Origin: Eurosta solidaginis
Taxonomy: Eukaryota; Arthropoda; Insecta; Diptera; Tephritidae
Direction of reading: 5' to 3'
Length of the DNA: 64,000 nt
Assembly: GCF_040869045.1 (NCBI RefSeq)
Contig: NC_090319.1
Coordinates: forward strand, 14,464,314-14,528,313
The position numbers were made by a program, and so were the translations under genes. Within the stretch, counting starts at the first letter, position 1; every line of letters begins with the position of its first letter. The notes beneath the pieces are model-generated. The model did not search any database and was not told the origin of the DNA. It was given only the letters and a program-made list of their open reading frames with translations. Positions 44,564-55,325 of the stretch are shown in pieces.

Positions 44564-44696
44564 TTTTGGTCGGCATATGTGCCCTGCTCCTCGCAACATT
44601 TGGATGCCGTACAATTGACGCTGGAACAAATAGACTTAATACGACGTCTTGTAAATTTATATCCAAATCAAATGACGTTCGTCACAGATGCAGCAG
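44564..44696 (+). CDS. Membrane (M19) dipeptidase, internal exon B
   Basis: The 133-bp exon starts in phase 0, exactly where exon A ended. It encodes FWSAYVPCSSQHLDAVQLTL followed by EQIDLIRRLVNLYPNQMTFV and ends TDAA plus one base. FWSAYVPC and the QLTLEQID helix are the most conserved parts of this region in animal membrane dipeptidases. Boundaries: acceptor GATCAACAG|TTTTGG with a good pyrimidine tract, and donor GCAGCAG|GTAAGG. The exon ends in phase 1, and exon C supplies the remaining two bases of a Gly codon. Neither exon has stops, and the reading frame is uniform, so the gene looks functional. Confidence 0.92.
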
Positions 44697-44756
44697 GTAA
44701 GGATTATATCAACTTTATACTTTATATACTTTTGATAAGCTAATGATGTGCAGAAT

Positions 44757-45096
44757 CGTGGAACTGGAGCCGGGGACCGATTTCTTTGTAGGAACGGTGC
44801 CTAAAAATCACTTGGGCTATAAAAAGACCCATTGGTTTACCACATAAAATGAAAGTGACGTTAGCTATAGCTGCTATGTAGCGACGATGTAGTTCTAATT
44901 ATGATTGATGTCGATCTTGGATCAGTCGTGGAACTGGAGCCGGGGACCAATTTCTTTGTAGGAACGGTGCCTAAAAATCACTTGGGCGATAAATAGACCC
45001 ATTGGTTTACCACATAAAATGAAAGTGACGTTAGCTATAGCTGCTATGTAGCGACGATGTAGTTCTAATTATGATTGATGTCGATCTTGGATCAGT
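44757..45096. repeat. 170-bp tandem duplication just after exon B
   Basis: Two head-to-tail copies (44757-44926 and 44927-45096) starting CGTGGAACTGGAGCCGGGGA. They differ at a few positions only (CCGATTTC/CCAATTTC, GGGCTATAAAAAGA/GGGCGATAAATAGA). Origin unknown. It lies 60 bp past the exon B donor. Confidence 0.85.
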
Positions 45097-45224
45097 CCGC
45101 CGGAGATCTGAATGAATTGAGACAACATGAAGCCGACAATTACATCTCATAATGCTCCATTTAGCCGGAGGAAGGCGCTTCTAGTATATTGCGAACTACC
45201 ACAGCATACCAATCGGAAAGTTTT

Positions 45225-45371
45225 TATTTTATGTAAAACTCCGAACGGCTGGTTCAAGGCACATGCATTTGCATTGAGAAGCTTTTCATGGCAGAAATAC
45301 AATTTGAGTGTTTACCAAACCACTGCAGAGAAAAACTCTTTTCTAAATGAATGGCATTGGGAGTGTAATCG
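45225..45371 (-). mobile_element. Fragment of tRNA-derived SINE body
   Basis: Contains GAAGCTTTTCATGGCAGAAA TAC and a TGTTTACCAAACCACTGCAG block, matching the body of the SINE at 48977-49246 (GAACTTTTCATGGCAGAAAT). The tRNA-like head is missing. Its right side is joined to the retroposon copy that follows. Confidence 0.6.
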
Positions 45372-45705
45372 ATGTTGATGGTGCTTTGGCGGATGGAGAT
45401 CCGGCACGTTCCGATAACAAGCACCATTAAGGTAATAGCACGACCATCTCGGGAATTATTTAGTATGACCACATGAAACCTTCTAAGCCATCCCGCCCTC
45501 CCGCTAGATCCATGAGTACTTGGGGTCGTCAGACCCTCGGTTGTTCAGGAAACAGTATTCGCCACTGGAAGGTGAGGTTGAAAATTGGGTTGGAGAAGTT
45601 ATATATTGCGGTGGCAACCCCTTGTATCAATTTGGTATTTTAGTCGCCTTTTACGACAGGCATATTCTAAACCCCCTAATCTGCTGGGGTGAAAACGTTT
45701 TTATA
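45372..45705 (-). mobile_element. (CAA)n-family retroposon, minus orientation, tail lost
   Basis: Minus-strand copy with CAGCAGATTAGGGGGTTTAG at its 5' end (right side), TGTCGTAAAAGGCGACTAAA, CCACCGCAATATATAACTTC and CGAGATGGTCGTGCTATTAC. The (CAA)n tail that should lie at the left edge is gone and the copy meets the SINE fragment directly. The open frame at 45520-45753 is incidental. Confidence 0.75.
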
Positions 45706-45839
45706 ACTTTCTTGATATTGTTTTGCGCGCGACTTCGGCAAAGCCCCAGCTAAAATACAGTGCTTGCTATGTTTATACAAGCTGCCACTGGAATTTCGAA
45801 TTTCATAAAGGTCTCCAAGTTTGGTTAAATTTTAAACAT

Positions 45840-46040
45840 GCGAGCTAAAAAAAATCTTCTGACGGTTGTCCCGGGATAGTAATATGCGCCGGAAATCAGA
45901 TGATCTTGGTCCGAATATGATTCAAGGCAATCGAAAACCAGGGCAGGCACAGCCTTAATCACCGTAACTTCCGCTTGGAAGATACTACAGTGATGGAGTA
46001 ACTTAAATTTGCAGATAACATTTAATTCCTGACAAACCTT
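45840..46040 (-). pseudogene. LINE RNase H domain fragment
   Basis: On the minus strand the frame reads LHHCSIFQAEVTVIKAVPAL, the conserved CSVFQAEVxAI helix of the RNase H domain of I/R1-type LINEs, carrying its catalytic Glu. The remainder is degenerate. The sequence to about 46650 on the right might be earlier parts of the same element, but I cannot read it. Confidence 0.5.
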
Positions 46041-47037
46041 TCCTTCACCTTCGACACATCCAGGAACCAGTTAACCACTGCCACAATGCCAAATTTTCCG
46101 ATTTCCCAAACTTATCAAATCCAAGTGCTTTATAGCTATCTACTGAAAGCTCTGGGGTCATCAAGAGATTCTGTCCTACAAGGAGGCTTATTTTCCCTCC
46201 CTACGTTTTCAAACGACAGGATTCCTTGAGAAAACTTCCTGACTTCCCAAAATCATCAATTCAAGGGCAGGTTTCTTGAAAGTCGCATTTGCTGAAAGAA
46301 GTGAAATGTCACACAACTTTTTGAAGTTTTTTACGGCCTCCGGATCTAGTTCCTATAACTTTCGAAACAACAGGTTCCTGTTATTGCTTCTAGGGCATCG
46401 AAAAGATATTCTTATATGACGTCCCATTAATAGCGAACTAAATATAGCGGTGGTCAGGGAAAAAGTGCTCAGCAAAGACTCCACACCCCGAAATTCGTTT
46501 CCTATTGACCAGAGCGAAGCTTACTTTTCTGCCTTACTGTCGTAACCAAGGTAGTTATATAAACGGAGCCACTCATCCACCAACCAAGATTGATGCTTAA
46601 GGAGTCGACACTGTGCACTGCCAGCTTTAGGTAATACCTTAGCAAATGCGTCAATATAAAATGTCACTTTCTTAAGTAAAAATGTGCAAATAAATGCATT
46701 TTCAGAATTTCTATGAACTTACGTTCAGAATATAAAAGAGTCGGTTTGCTGACATTTGCTTGAGAAATCTTTTAAAATGCCAACAGAGAAAATAATAGCA
46801 TAAATGGAAATTGTAAAGAAATGTAATGACGTCGAGCTGCATTTTAGTAGTTTGAACTACGAATTTTGACTTCATGTAGGAATGATTCATTTACATATTG
46901 AGGCTAAATTAGATTAGCATGGTAGAATTGCAAATACTTCATGTGAGAAAAATGTTATGGAACCTAATGCGGGAATGGTATATCTTAGTTTAGGTTGAGT
47001 GATAGCCTCCTCCTTCGTAACAGCACAAAAGGGAATG
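46041..47037. other. Non-coding sequence, no feature recognised
   Basis: Possibly decayed LINE at its left side; otherwise nothing recognised. Confidence 0.35.
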
Positions 47038-47047
47038 ATGACGTAAC

Positions 47048-47430
47048 GCAGCGGGTTGGGGGGTTAGAATATACCCGCGGTAGGTATGCTTGTCGTAAGG
47101 GGCGATTAAAATACCAAATAGATCCAAAGGGTTGTGTAGAGCAACCCTTTCAAGGGATTACCAGAGCAATATATAGCTTCTCCAACCCAATTGTCAACCT
47201 CACCTATCCGTGGCGAATCCTGTTTTGTTAACAGCCAAGGCGCTGGCGACCCCGAACTCCTCATAGATTTAAGGGGTGGTAGGGCGGGATGGCCTAGAAG
47301 GTCGCATGTGGTCATAACAAATCGTTCGCGATATGGTCGGGCATCCGGCAAATGACCATAGACATCGATAACACTCCCCAAAGCCTTCGGGAAGTGTCCT
47401 TCTCGCTACAACAACAACAACAACAACAAT
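47048..47430 (+). mobile_element. Full-length (CAA)n-tailed retroposon, 10-bp target duplication
   Basis: A 383-bp copy from GCAGCGGGTTGGGGGGTTAG to the CTACAACAACAACAACAACA AT tail. It is flanked by the perfect 10-bp repeat ATGACGTAAC (47038-47047 and 47431-47440). Sequence blocks are collinear with 43294-43680. The open frames at 46995-47231 and 47106-47381 are incidental. Confidence 0.88.
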
Positions 47431-47440
47431 ATGACGTAAC

Positions 47441-47899
47441 ATATAGTTACTAAGAGAGTTCTTTTATGGCAACAATATATGTAGTTTCAAATAAGATCAA
47501 TCTCCACACTGAACAAGTCCTGCGGAGACAATAAAGAATAAAGTTACTCGATAATTCTACCTCATCATACTCAATGCAGCTGCAGTAAGAGGTATTTTCC
47601 AGTATGTTGACACGTACCTCATTACCTTCCATGGAACATGACCCGTCAAAACCTCAATCACAATTGATAGATTAGCCTTGCTGGACTCTATAATTTCAGC
47701 AGACATCTTTGTTTCCATTGCCGACAAGTGGTAATGTCCACCCATCGTTTATTTAGCGGTCATGAGGCTCAGATCAGTACTTTACTTTCCTTTACTTTCG
47801 TTGCGAAAGAACCCAGAAGGAAGTCCGTATTTCAGTCTACACATATGACTTAAAATTAGAAGAAGGGAGCTGGACCTTAGCTATACTCAAAGTATCTAA
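47441..47899. other. Non-coding sequence, no feature recognised
   Basis: Two short minus-strand open frames without domains. No repeat recognised. Confidence 0.4.
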
Positions 47900-48060
47900 A
47901 AGTTAGTCAGTCTTGCCGATTTCCTGACTGATGCAGTCTGTTTCACTTTCTTTGAAGAGAGAGTAGTGAGACTGCCTAAGGACAGTGCAGTCTCAGAAAC
48001 TAATGTAACACTCTTTGCCGACAGGCAGGCTGCCCTAAAGATATAAGAAGCTAACTTAAT
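47900..48060 (+). pseudogene. LINE RNase H domain fragment, + strand
   Basis: The frame reads RLPKDSAVSETNVTLFADRQAALKI followed by a stop. The order matches the RNase H region of I/R1-type LINEs (SFRLPDxCSVFQAE ... FSDSQAAIKAL), with the central Glu helix deleted and the second catalytic Asp in FADRQAA retained. It is a dead fragment. Confidence 0.5.
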
Positions 48061-48379
48061 GAAGTTTCGAATATCTCTGTACGACCACCACTGTGTTACC
48101 TACTAAAATAAATGATGAATTATGGACAAGGGAAAACAGCTTGCTTTATTCGAAGTGGGACGATTGTGAAGTCTCAAGGTATTTATGATCATGCTTGAAC
48201 TCATTTTCTGTGATTCGACTTACGCTCGGCATTGCTTTCGACATGATATCTCAATGTTAGCGTATGTCAAGAAGTTTCCTCTAGAGAAACTGTTCTAGCT
48301 TGTAGGAGAAGAAATTGTTTGACTGCGCGCTTTCCTAATAACCGGGGCTGCAGATATGATGATTCAGATTCTTGGGCAG

Positions 48380-48670
48380 ACGGTTTCTCGATAATCTACT
48401 ATCGATCTTATCGAAAATTTGTCAATTTCTTGTCTAAAAGTTATCGAGTTGTTTTTCAAAGTTATCGATATTTTATCAATAAAGTTACCGATTTCTCAAA
48501 GAAGTTATCGATGTTTATCAATAAGTTATCGACTTATTGTCCTTTAGTTGTCGGTTAGCAATCTAAAAGGTAACAAGGTACTATTGGAATGTTAAACATT
48601 ATCGATTTTTTATCGACAACTTAATCGTTGACATTTCTGAAACCCGTCGATAACAAGCCGACGAAGCCCT
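48380..48670. repeat. Second CGATAAC-type array (opposite orientation)
   Basis: GTTATCGA words every ~20-25 bp (AAAAGTTATCGAGTTGTTTT, AAGTTATCGATATTTTATCA, AAGTTATCGATGTTTATCAA). This is the complement of the repeat type at 6645-7715. The open frame at 48319-48558 runs through the array and is not a gene. Confidence 0.65.
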
Positions 48671-48976
48671 ACTCTACTAGTCCCGTTTAAGATGGTCCGA
48701 AACTATTCCAGTGCAGTAGACGTCTTCCTTTGAGGGTCGGGTATAATTGGTCTGCTGCCATTTTGTGTGCCGAAGGCGTCCGTGAACTTCGCAAGTATAT
48801 GGTTTTCCCAAATCTACACATTGCAAAACGTTTCGTTTCTTAATTATGGTTTATATCGTTTCTAAAATTGATGATTTCACTTCTTTTATACCAGTGATGA
48901 AGACCAGTGGACGCAGTTAAATTAGCTTGCTGAGCATTTTGCTATTCGTATTGTACACGCACACACAGTCTCTGAA
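48671..48976. other. Non-coding sequence, no feature recognised
   Basis: Nothing recognised; a GC-richer patch at 48690-48790 may be a decayed LINE. Confidence 0.35.
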
Positions 48977-49246
48977 TAATAAATAAATAAATGCAAGGCG
49001 ACATAACCTCCGAAGAGATTTTAGGCTGAGCTTCTCTTCCAATTCGCGTCGTGCTCCTTTTTAATGTTTCCTACAAATTGGCGGGACGGGACCTACATGT
49101 TTTTACTCCGACTCCGACCGGCATCTGCAAGTCAGATGAGTTTTCACTGAGAACTTTTCATGGCAGAAATACTGAGTTGCCAGAGAGTTGAATTCAGGAC
49201 CCTCGGTGTGGTAGGCGCATGCGCTACCACCACATCACGGCACCCT
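48977..49246 (-). mobile_element. tRNA-derived SINE with AAAT tail, near full length
   Basis: Minus strand. The tRNA-like head GGTGCCGTGATGTGGTGGTA GCGCATGCG contains an A-box-like TGGTGGTAGCG, and a degraded B-box follows (GGTCCTGAATTC). The body carries the complement of CCGACCGGCATCTGCAAGTC and TTTTCATGGCAGAAATACTG. The 3' end is ATTTATTTATTTATT at 48977-48992. About 270 bp in all. This is the family also seen at 30928-31028 and 45225-45371. Confidence 0.75.
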
Positions 49247-49960
49247 CCACAGCCTCTACTGCACTAGCGTTTCCTCGCATTCACATCGGTGAAATAAAGA
49301 CGATTGCTGTGCTAGAGTCAGTACTTAGTTGTTATGAAATCGCAACTGCGGCGTGTGCACTGGCTCCACCTGGAGCTTCAGTTTCGTCGGTTGTAGACGC
49401 AATCGCGCTATCAAACAACCCCTTCCAAACCTAACGTCCTAGAAAAATAAAATTTTGTATTTGTGCAATGAGGAAACACATAAATCTTAGACCCTAAAGT
49501 ACCAAATACGAACATATCCAACTATCACCACAACTACAGCGCTTCCGTATATGATTTAATGCTGCTCACGACCCACCCTACCATGCCCCGTTAAACTACC
49601 TACATCCCATCAGAATTCAGACCAAAAGGATTTCTTTAGCCAATCATAATAATAATTTTATTACAAACAAAATGTATGTTCAATCCATTATATAATGAAA
49701 AAGGAGATTGCTGACGAAACAAGTAATAAATTGAATATTAATAATTTCTTTTTGGTTAATTCAATTTTAGAAAATGCATTTTACAATGGTAATGGAATTT
49801 AACAATAAATGTATGTATGCGCATTAATTCTTTCTTTTTATTTTAAATGTACTAACATCATTTCTTGATGGCCACTTAATAATTTTTCCCAACCTACCTC
49901 AACATATGTTATTTGGCCTTGACCTTGAAATTTTATTCAAGACACACATTTATATGACGT
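49247..49960. other. Non-coding intron sequence
   Basis: A 71-codon open frame (49219-49434) overlaps the SINE head and has no recognisable domain. The rest is AT-rich. Confidence 0.4.
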
Positions 49961-51009
49961 TAGAGCGGGTCAAATTGTATGGATGGATTTTTTTTCATCA
50001 GGAGTATAGCAAAAACGTAATCTACAGATGATTCTAAGAAAAATTGCTGAAAACACTACAGCTCTAAGTCCGATTTCGAGTCCCAGCCTGTTGCAAAATA
50101 GACATTTTGCCATATGAATGTAGGGTTTCGCCAAAAAATCTTCATAGCTTCTGATAGAACTATAGGAAACATATCATATTGGGCTTACTTTAAAGGTATT
50201 TTACGTACATTTCAGAATCTGTATTAATATCTGCAGTGTTTTGAATTTTAGTAGAGATATCAGACTTAAATTATGAGAATATAGCCTTAAAATGAACTTT
50301 TAATTACTATATTATAATTTTTAACAAATTTCATATGGACAATTTTTTTCTTTACAGCTAAAATAAGTTCAGAACATTTCCAACAACTATGATTCGAACA
50401 GTTTGTCTTTTTTTCAAATTCGTTTTAGTAGAAAGCAATTTTCAAAAAAAAAACCTATATTTTCAAGTAATAAGCAAACACACACAATTTTTATAATTGT
50501 AATGTAATTTATTTAAATAATTACGTAGCTGAATGCGTTTGTAACCATTTCAACTATCGTAGGAGTGCGGGTTCGAATCCCACTCCCGGGAGAAAAGGCT
50601 TTGAAGAGATTTACAAGGTATAATCGAAACAGCTGTCGCCTTGTCCATCCTGATGTCACGTTGTTTAAATTTTTTCAAAATTATTAAATAAATTATAAAA
50701 TTAAAAATTGCTTGAAATAAATGTTTTCATACATTTAAAGCAATACGGGCAATCCCCGATTAACTCATACAAACTTAAAAAATTATTATTTTTACTTAGA
50801 ATTGACCATTTTAACGTATTTTTCAAAATAATTCAAAATTATGTTATTAATTTTTAAAATCTTTTTTGCTCTCCATTTGTATGATCAGTGATGAACAAGA
50901 ACGAGAATTACCTACAGATGTTTAATATTTATATCAAATGGCCAAAGCAATTTCAAATGGTGCTGTTTCAGTTAATTAATGATTAATGATGTTAATTTGA
51001 CCCGCTCTA
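49961..51009. mobile_element. ~1.05-kb DNA element with TAGAGCGGGTCAAATT inverted ends
   Basis: The left end TAGAGCGGGTCAAATT is exactly inverted at the right (AATTTGACCCGCTCTA). The end motif resembles that of the hAT MITE at 2532 (TAGGGCGGGTTGATTT), so it may belong to a related family. No clean 8-bp flanking repeat is visible. The interior is AT-rich, non-coding, and contains a tRNA-derived insert at about 50526-50650. Confidence 0.6.
50526..50650 (+). mobile_element. tRNA-derived SINE or tRNA pseudogene fragment
   Basis: TAGCTGAATGCG resembles a Pol III A box, and GGTTCGAATCCC is a perfect B box 44 bp downstream, followed by CACTCCCGGGAG. The A/B spacing suits a tRNA-derived promoter, but no full cloverleaf can be formed. 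The downstream body (GAAAAGGCTTTGAAGAGATT, ACAGCTGTCGCCTTGTCC) suggests a SINE different from the AAAT-tailed family. Confidence 0.55.
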
Positions 51010-51133
51010 ATATATGTATATTATAGTAAATTTATGTGTGGAAAAAAAAAATTGCAAACAAAATTTAAACTCCGAGAGAGTTAAAAAAAGTCAAACGCAA
51101 AGAAATCAAACGAAAGAAAAAAGATCAATGAAC

Positions 51134-51385
51134 ATATCGCTCATTTACTGCAATAGTGTCATAACTCAAAAAACATTACTTTTGAGTTAATAACATATAA
51201 ACCTACCCAATATCACGATCTATGTTGTATAAAAAACCTTTGTGATCAGTTAAAAATTTATCACGTGCTATAAAAATGAAAATATGCCTTTATATGCGCA
51301 ACATATGGCAGTTAAAATCTTTGAATGGCTCTCCTGGAAAATTGTGTTTTTGAGTTATGACACTATTGAAGTAAATGAGCGATAT
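51134..51385. mobile_element. Small inverted-repeat element (~250 bp)
   Basis: Arms of about 42 bp: ATATCGCTCATTTACTGCAA and AGTGTCATAACTCAAAAAAC at the left are complemented at the right by TTTTTGAGTTATGACACTAT and GAAGTAAATGAGCGATAT. No coding capacity; the 142-codon open frame at 51284-51712 starts inside it and has no recognisable domain. Confidence 0.6.
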
Positions 51386-51782
51386 TTGCGTACATACATA
51401 TGTACATGTACGTTTGTAATTACTTCCAAAAAGATTTTAAGAAAGACAAAAAAAAAAATAACAAATTACTTAGTACACACGTATGTATGTAGGCAAGTAT
51501 GTTTTAACTGCAAAATAAAAATGCAGTGGCGTAGAACAATTAAGGGTACAACTTTTATGTTAGTACTCAGCCAAGATGTCAGCAATGAAATCCCACGCAG
51601 CGTTGAAGGTCTTCTCGCTAGTGTTCTGCAGCTGATGGTGTATGTTGTTGTTATGATAAAGGCTATGGTTGAGATTATAATTTATCCTACGCACTCATAT
51701 TTTCAATTATGATTGATTTTTAATCAATAAAAAATTGTAATTTCGCAAAAAAATGAAATTGTGCTAATTTTATTGACTTCAT

Positions 51783-51920
51783 TGTAGATATCGGTTAGAA
51801 GCCCAGAGAGATTTCGAGAGAAAAAGGAAGAATAAAATTCGTTCGAAACATTGAGAAAGATGAGAAACTTGGAATTATGAATGAAAAACGCTAATTAGTG
51901 ATCTCTCTGGGAAATCTACA
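51783..51920. mobile_element. Possible 138-bp MITE with TGTAGAT ends
   Basis: TGTAGATATCGGTTAGAAGC followed by CCAGAGAGAT at the left is matched by the complement TGTAGATTTCCCAGAGAGAT at the right. The element is short and the left arm has an extra ~10 bp. No target duplication was identified. Confidence 0.4.
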
Positions 51921-52354
51921 GTGGAAACAAAAATTATATATGCAACATGTTAAGATAAGAGTTTTGTGACCATGTGGTTTTTAACTACATGATAAACGCT
52001 CTAGATTGATGACGAGTTGTTATGACTAGTACCTACCTAATTATTTTCTAGCTTTTAGTATTATTATTACTTCATGTATGTAAGTATTGTTTTCAATAAA
52101 ACCGTTTAACTCAAAAATCTTTTTTAATTATTTTATTTCAAGTTTTTACTCTTTATTTCATTGCCTATTTACATTCTATTTAGTTCATTTAGTGACTCAT
52201 TATTACAAGGACTCTTTCCTGACAATTTGTTACAATCTAAGTCCTCAATATATAATCCTACCAAAGCCTTTACTCGACTCTGCATATGCTTGTCCCTCCT
52301 CGAACTGTAAATTATTTTGATGTCATTTCTACAGGACTGTATGTAATATTTGTT

Positions 52355-52560
52355 CCAAATATGAGCCAAATCGGACCACAAATACGAGTATTTTTAATAT
52401 TTCAATCCTTGCGCCACCTGGCGGCAATTTTTTTCATATGTCGCTTTCTATTCATATTTGTATTATGTGTTCCAAATATTAACAAATACGATTTTTTGGA
52501 ATATTTCGACCCATGCGCCACTTATCGGTGTTTTTTGTTCTTATTATTGCATTGTCATCG
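52355..52560 (+). repeat. GAGCCAAATCGG repeat, + strand
   Basis: Two partial units (ATGAGCCAAATCGGACCACA ... TTGCGCCACCTGGCGGCAAT, then the next unit starting TTCCAAATATTAACAAATAC) spaced about 118 bp apart. This is the same repeat as 40374-40520 in opposite orientation. Confidence 0.6.
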
Positions 52561-52708
52561 GGTGCTGAACTGTATTCCAAGTTTCAAGGTGGCAGCTTAT
52601 CGGGAAGTTACTTAAATTCAATTACAAAATTCGTGTCAGTTAGCCACCCAGCCAGCCTGTCAAGTCAAGCTAAATAAAACCGTTTAAAAAATGATGAGTA
52701 TGTGTTAT

Positions 52709-52938
52709 GTTTGTCGGGTGTTAGCCGTAGCTCAATCGCGTATTTAATTACCAGTTGTTGGATGTTCGGCAGACAGAAAAGGAATATGTAACGTTATGTC
52801 TTTTGACACTTATTTATACATTAGCGATGTCACATACATATTTAAATGAACGGCACAATACAATAGTAGATACTTATACAAATACATTTGACAAGTGAAC
52901 ATTTTCGGAATTTAATCTCCAATTAAGGGTTGCCAACA
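52709..52938 (-). repeat. 3' LTR of the deleted LTR retrotransposon
   Basis: A 230-bp LTR. On the + strand it starts TGTTTGTCGGGTGTTAGCCG and ends AATTAAGGGTTGCCAACA. It is nearly identical to 54934-55164, with about four substitutions visible. Directly beside it (52939-52952) the minus strand has the purine run AAAAGAAAAAGGGA, the expected polypurine tract next to a 3' LTR, which sets the element's orientation as minus. Confidence 0.88.
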
Positions 52939-54930
52939 TCCCTTTTTCTTTTAGTTAGATGGTAATCTGGAGTCCAAGCTGGAGGTCTCTTGCGTCTCGT
53001 TGATCTTCTTAACTCTTGAGAAACAGCAGGTGGTTCAGTAGTTGACTCTCGAGCATCTGTAGGTGTATCATTGCTAACTGCTGTTAATGATTCGTTAACA
53101 GAAATTTCTATATTCGGATACTGTGTCTGTTCCTCGACTGGATTACTTAGCGTTGACTTTTGCCCTGTGGCAATGTCACTTTCTTGAACTCTTGAATTGG
53201 TTGAATCGGAATTCGAAGTTGTTGGCTTAGGTGGAAGCTCAAAATAATCATATAAAATATCCAATGTGTTGTTTGGTGTTTTTACGAATCTTGGTCGAAG
53301 CTGGTTTGAATGAGATTTTACCGCTCTAAATATGTCAGAGTTTTCGATTTTAACCTAGTAGTTAACTTTGCCTAGAACCTTTATGATTGTTCCGGGTGCC
53401 CAATAAGATTGGTTAAGTTTATATAACTTTGCGTAAACTAGATCTCCAACTTCATAATTTCTTTCTTTAGCTTCATGTCGCTTATTAAACTGTTGTTCCA
53501 TGTGTTCGTTACGTGACTCATTGGATGACTTAGAAATTTTAAGCATGTCGAACTCTGTACGTAGTCTTCTCCCAACGAATAATTCAGCTGGCGATTTCCC
53601 TTGCGGTGCATTGCGATTGGGTGTGGTGCGATATGTTTGCAAAAACGTTTGTAAAATTTGGGTTGGCGTTCCCGCGTCCTCCAATTTATTTAAAGCTCGC
53701 TTAAGTGTCCACAAACCGTTCCGCTTGACCGTTCGACTGCGGGTGATACGGCGCTGTGAATGTATTAGCGATACCATGACTTTTGCAAAAATCCGCAAAC
53801 ATTTTACTGGAAAATTGTGTACCATTATCGCTGACAATTAGCTCAGGATTTCAAAACTGTGATGTAAATCTGAAATGCACTCTAAAATCTTTAATGATGT
53901 GATCGACTTAATTTGATATATTTGAGGCCATTTCGAGTATGCGTCGATTATTACCAAATAGTAAATTTGATTAACCGGACCTGCAATATCAATATGAATG
54001 CGTTGCATCGGATGCTCTGCATTACGCCATGAAGAAAGAGTTGTTTTTGGTAATGTTTTAGCAACAGTTGCACATTTTTCACATGATTGAATATACTGCT
54101 TTATATCCTCATCTATACCCGGCCAGTATACATAACTTCGTGCTAGCGCTTTTGTGCGTTTAATTCCTTGATGACCTTTATGCAGTTGCTTTAGGATTCG
54201 ATTGTGAAAACACTTGGGAATAACTAGACGATCTTTTAGCATGATGCAATGTTCAACCATACTCAGACTATCACGATGTGTATAGAAATACGTAAATCGT
54301 TGCTGATTGTGTTCGGGCACTTACCAGTCTTCACGTGTTTTGTAACATCTTGTAAAAATGCGTCTTGCATTGTCGCTTTTTGTACCATCTGAAAAGTAAT
54401 TGGCAGAAATTCTATGGCATCAATTGTAATTTGCTTAATATCACGTTCCAGCTGGCAACTTGCTATGACTGTTTCTTCATTAGGTTTTGATGTGCTTCTA
54501 ATAAGACGTGAATGTACATCAGCTGCACCTAATTCATTGGTAGGTACGTATTCTAAGATAAAATCATATGACATCAACGTTAAGGCCCATCGCTGAAGGC
54601 GGTTTGCAGAGTGTGCAGGAATCCCCTTCTTATTACCAAATATGGCAAGACATGGCTTATGATCTGTATGTAAATAAAATTTTCTTCCATACAGGTACTT
54701 ATGAAACTTTACCACTGCAAATACCAAAGCCAAGCCTTCTTTTTCAATTTGCGAATAATTCTTCTCAGGTTGTGTCAGAGCTCTAACAGTATGCGCGATT
54801 GCTTTTACACTACCATCTGCGTACAAGTGACAAATATATGCACCTAGACCCACGTTAGAAGCGTCCTTGATTGGCAGTTTGGGATCGTAGTGTGTTAGTA
54901 AGAGATCTGATGAAAGAAGTTTTTATTTTT
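52923..54930 (-). pseudogene. LTR-retrotransposon pol remnant: RNase H and integrase (Ty3/gypsy-type)
   Basis: Minus strand, 5' to 3'. The frame entering from about 54924 reads LLSSDLLLTHYDPKLPIKDA and then DASNVGLGAYI, which is the RNase H domain (54853-54263), with YSQIEKEGLAL and HTDHKPCLAIF. The integrase follows (54320-53838). It has a zinc-binding H..H..C-x2-C (ending CEKCATVAK), DIAGP carrying the first catalytic Asp, SDNGTQF carrying the second near 53820, and GQAERF carrying the Glu near 53730. The integrase C-terminus (53837-53355: GDLVYAKLYKLNQSYWAPG) and a tail with RRSTRRKRPPAWTPDYHL (53264-52923) come last. Frame changes lie near 53870, 53700 and 53300. Gag, protease and reverse transcriptase are absent: the RNase H sequence begins within about 10 bp of the 5' LTR. 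No envelope gene is present. Confidence 0.88.
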
Positions 54931-54933
54931 TTA

Positions 54934-55164
54934 TGTTTGTCGGGTATTAGCCGTAGCTCAATCGCGTATTTAATTACCAGTTGTTGGATGTTCGGCAGAC
55001 AGAAAAGGAATATGTAACGTTGTGTCCTTTGACACTTATTTATACATTAGCGATGTCACATACATATTTAAATGAACGGCACAATACAATAGTAGATACT
55101 TATACAAATACATTTGACAAGTGAACATTTTCGGAATTTAATCTACAATTAAGGGTTGCCAACA
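54934..55164 (-). repeat. 5' LTR of the deleted LTR retrotransposon
   Basis: A 231-bp partner of the LTR at 52709-52938, with TG...CA ends on either strand. No primer-binding site follows it on the minus strand, because the adjacent internal sequence has been deleted into the RNase H region. Confidence 0.88.
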
Positions 55165-55325
55165 GTATGACAATTGTAACATATGTACATATGTATCAAA
55201 TTCCGCACCGCATTCCTTCCTTGAATTTAAATATTTTTCCTCCGAGAAGGTAATAGCTATTCATTAAATGAGATGAGTTTAGAGCACGAGGTGCCGCTTT
55301 TGATGGCAAAAGTAACGGCGCTGGA

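Noticed and set aside
50526..50600. Functional tRNA gene
   Set aside because: A B box is present, but no acceptor stem or full cloverleaf can be formed, and a SINE-like body follows.
51284..51712. 142-codon + strand open frame
   Set aside because: It begins inside a small inverted-repeat element and shows no domain or splice support.
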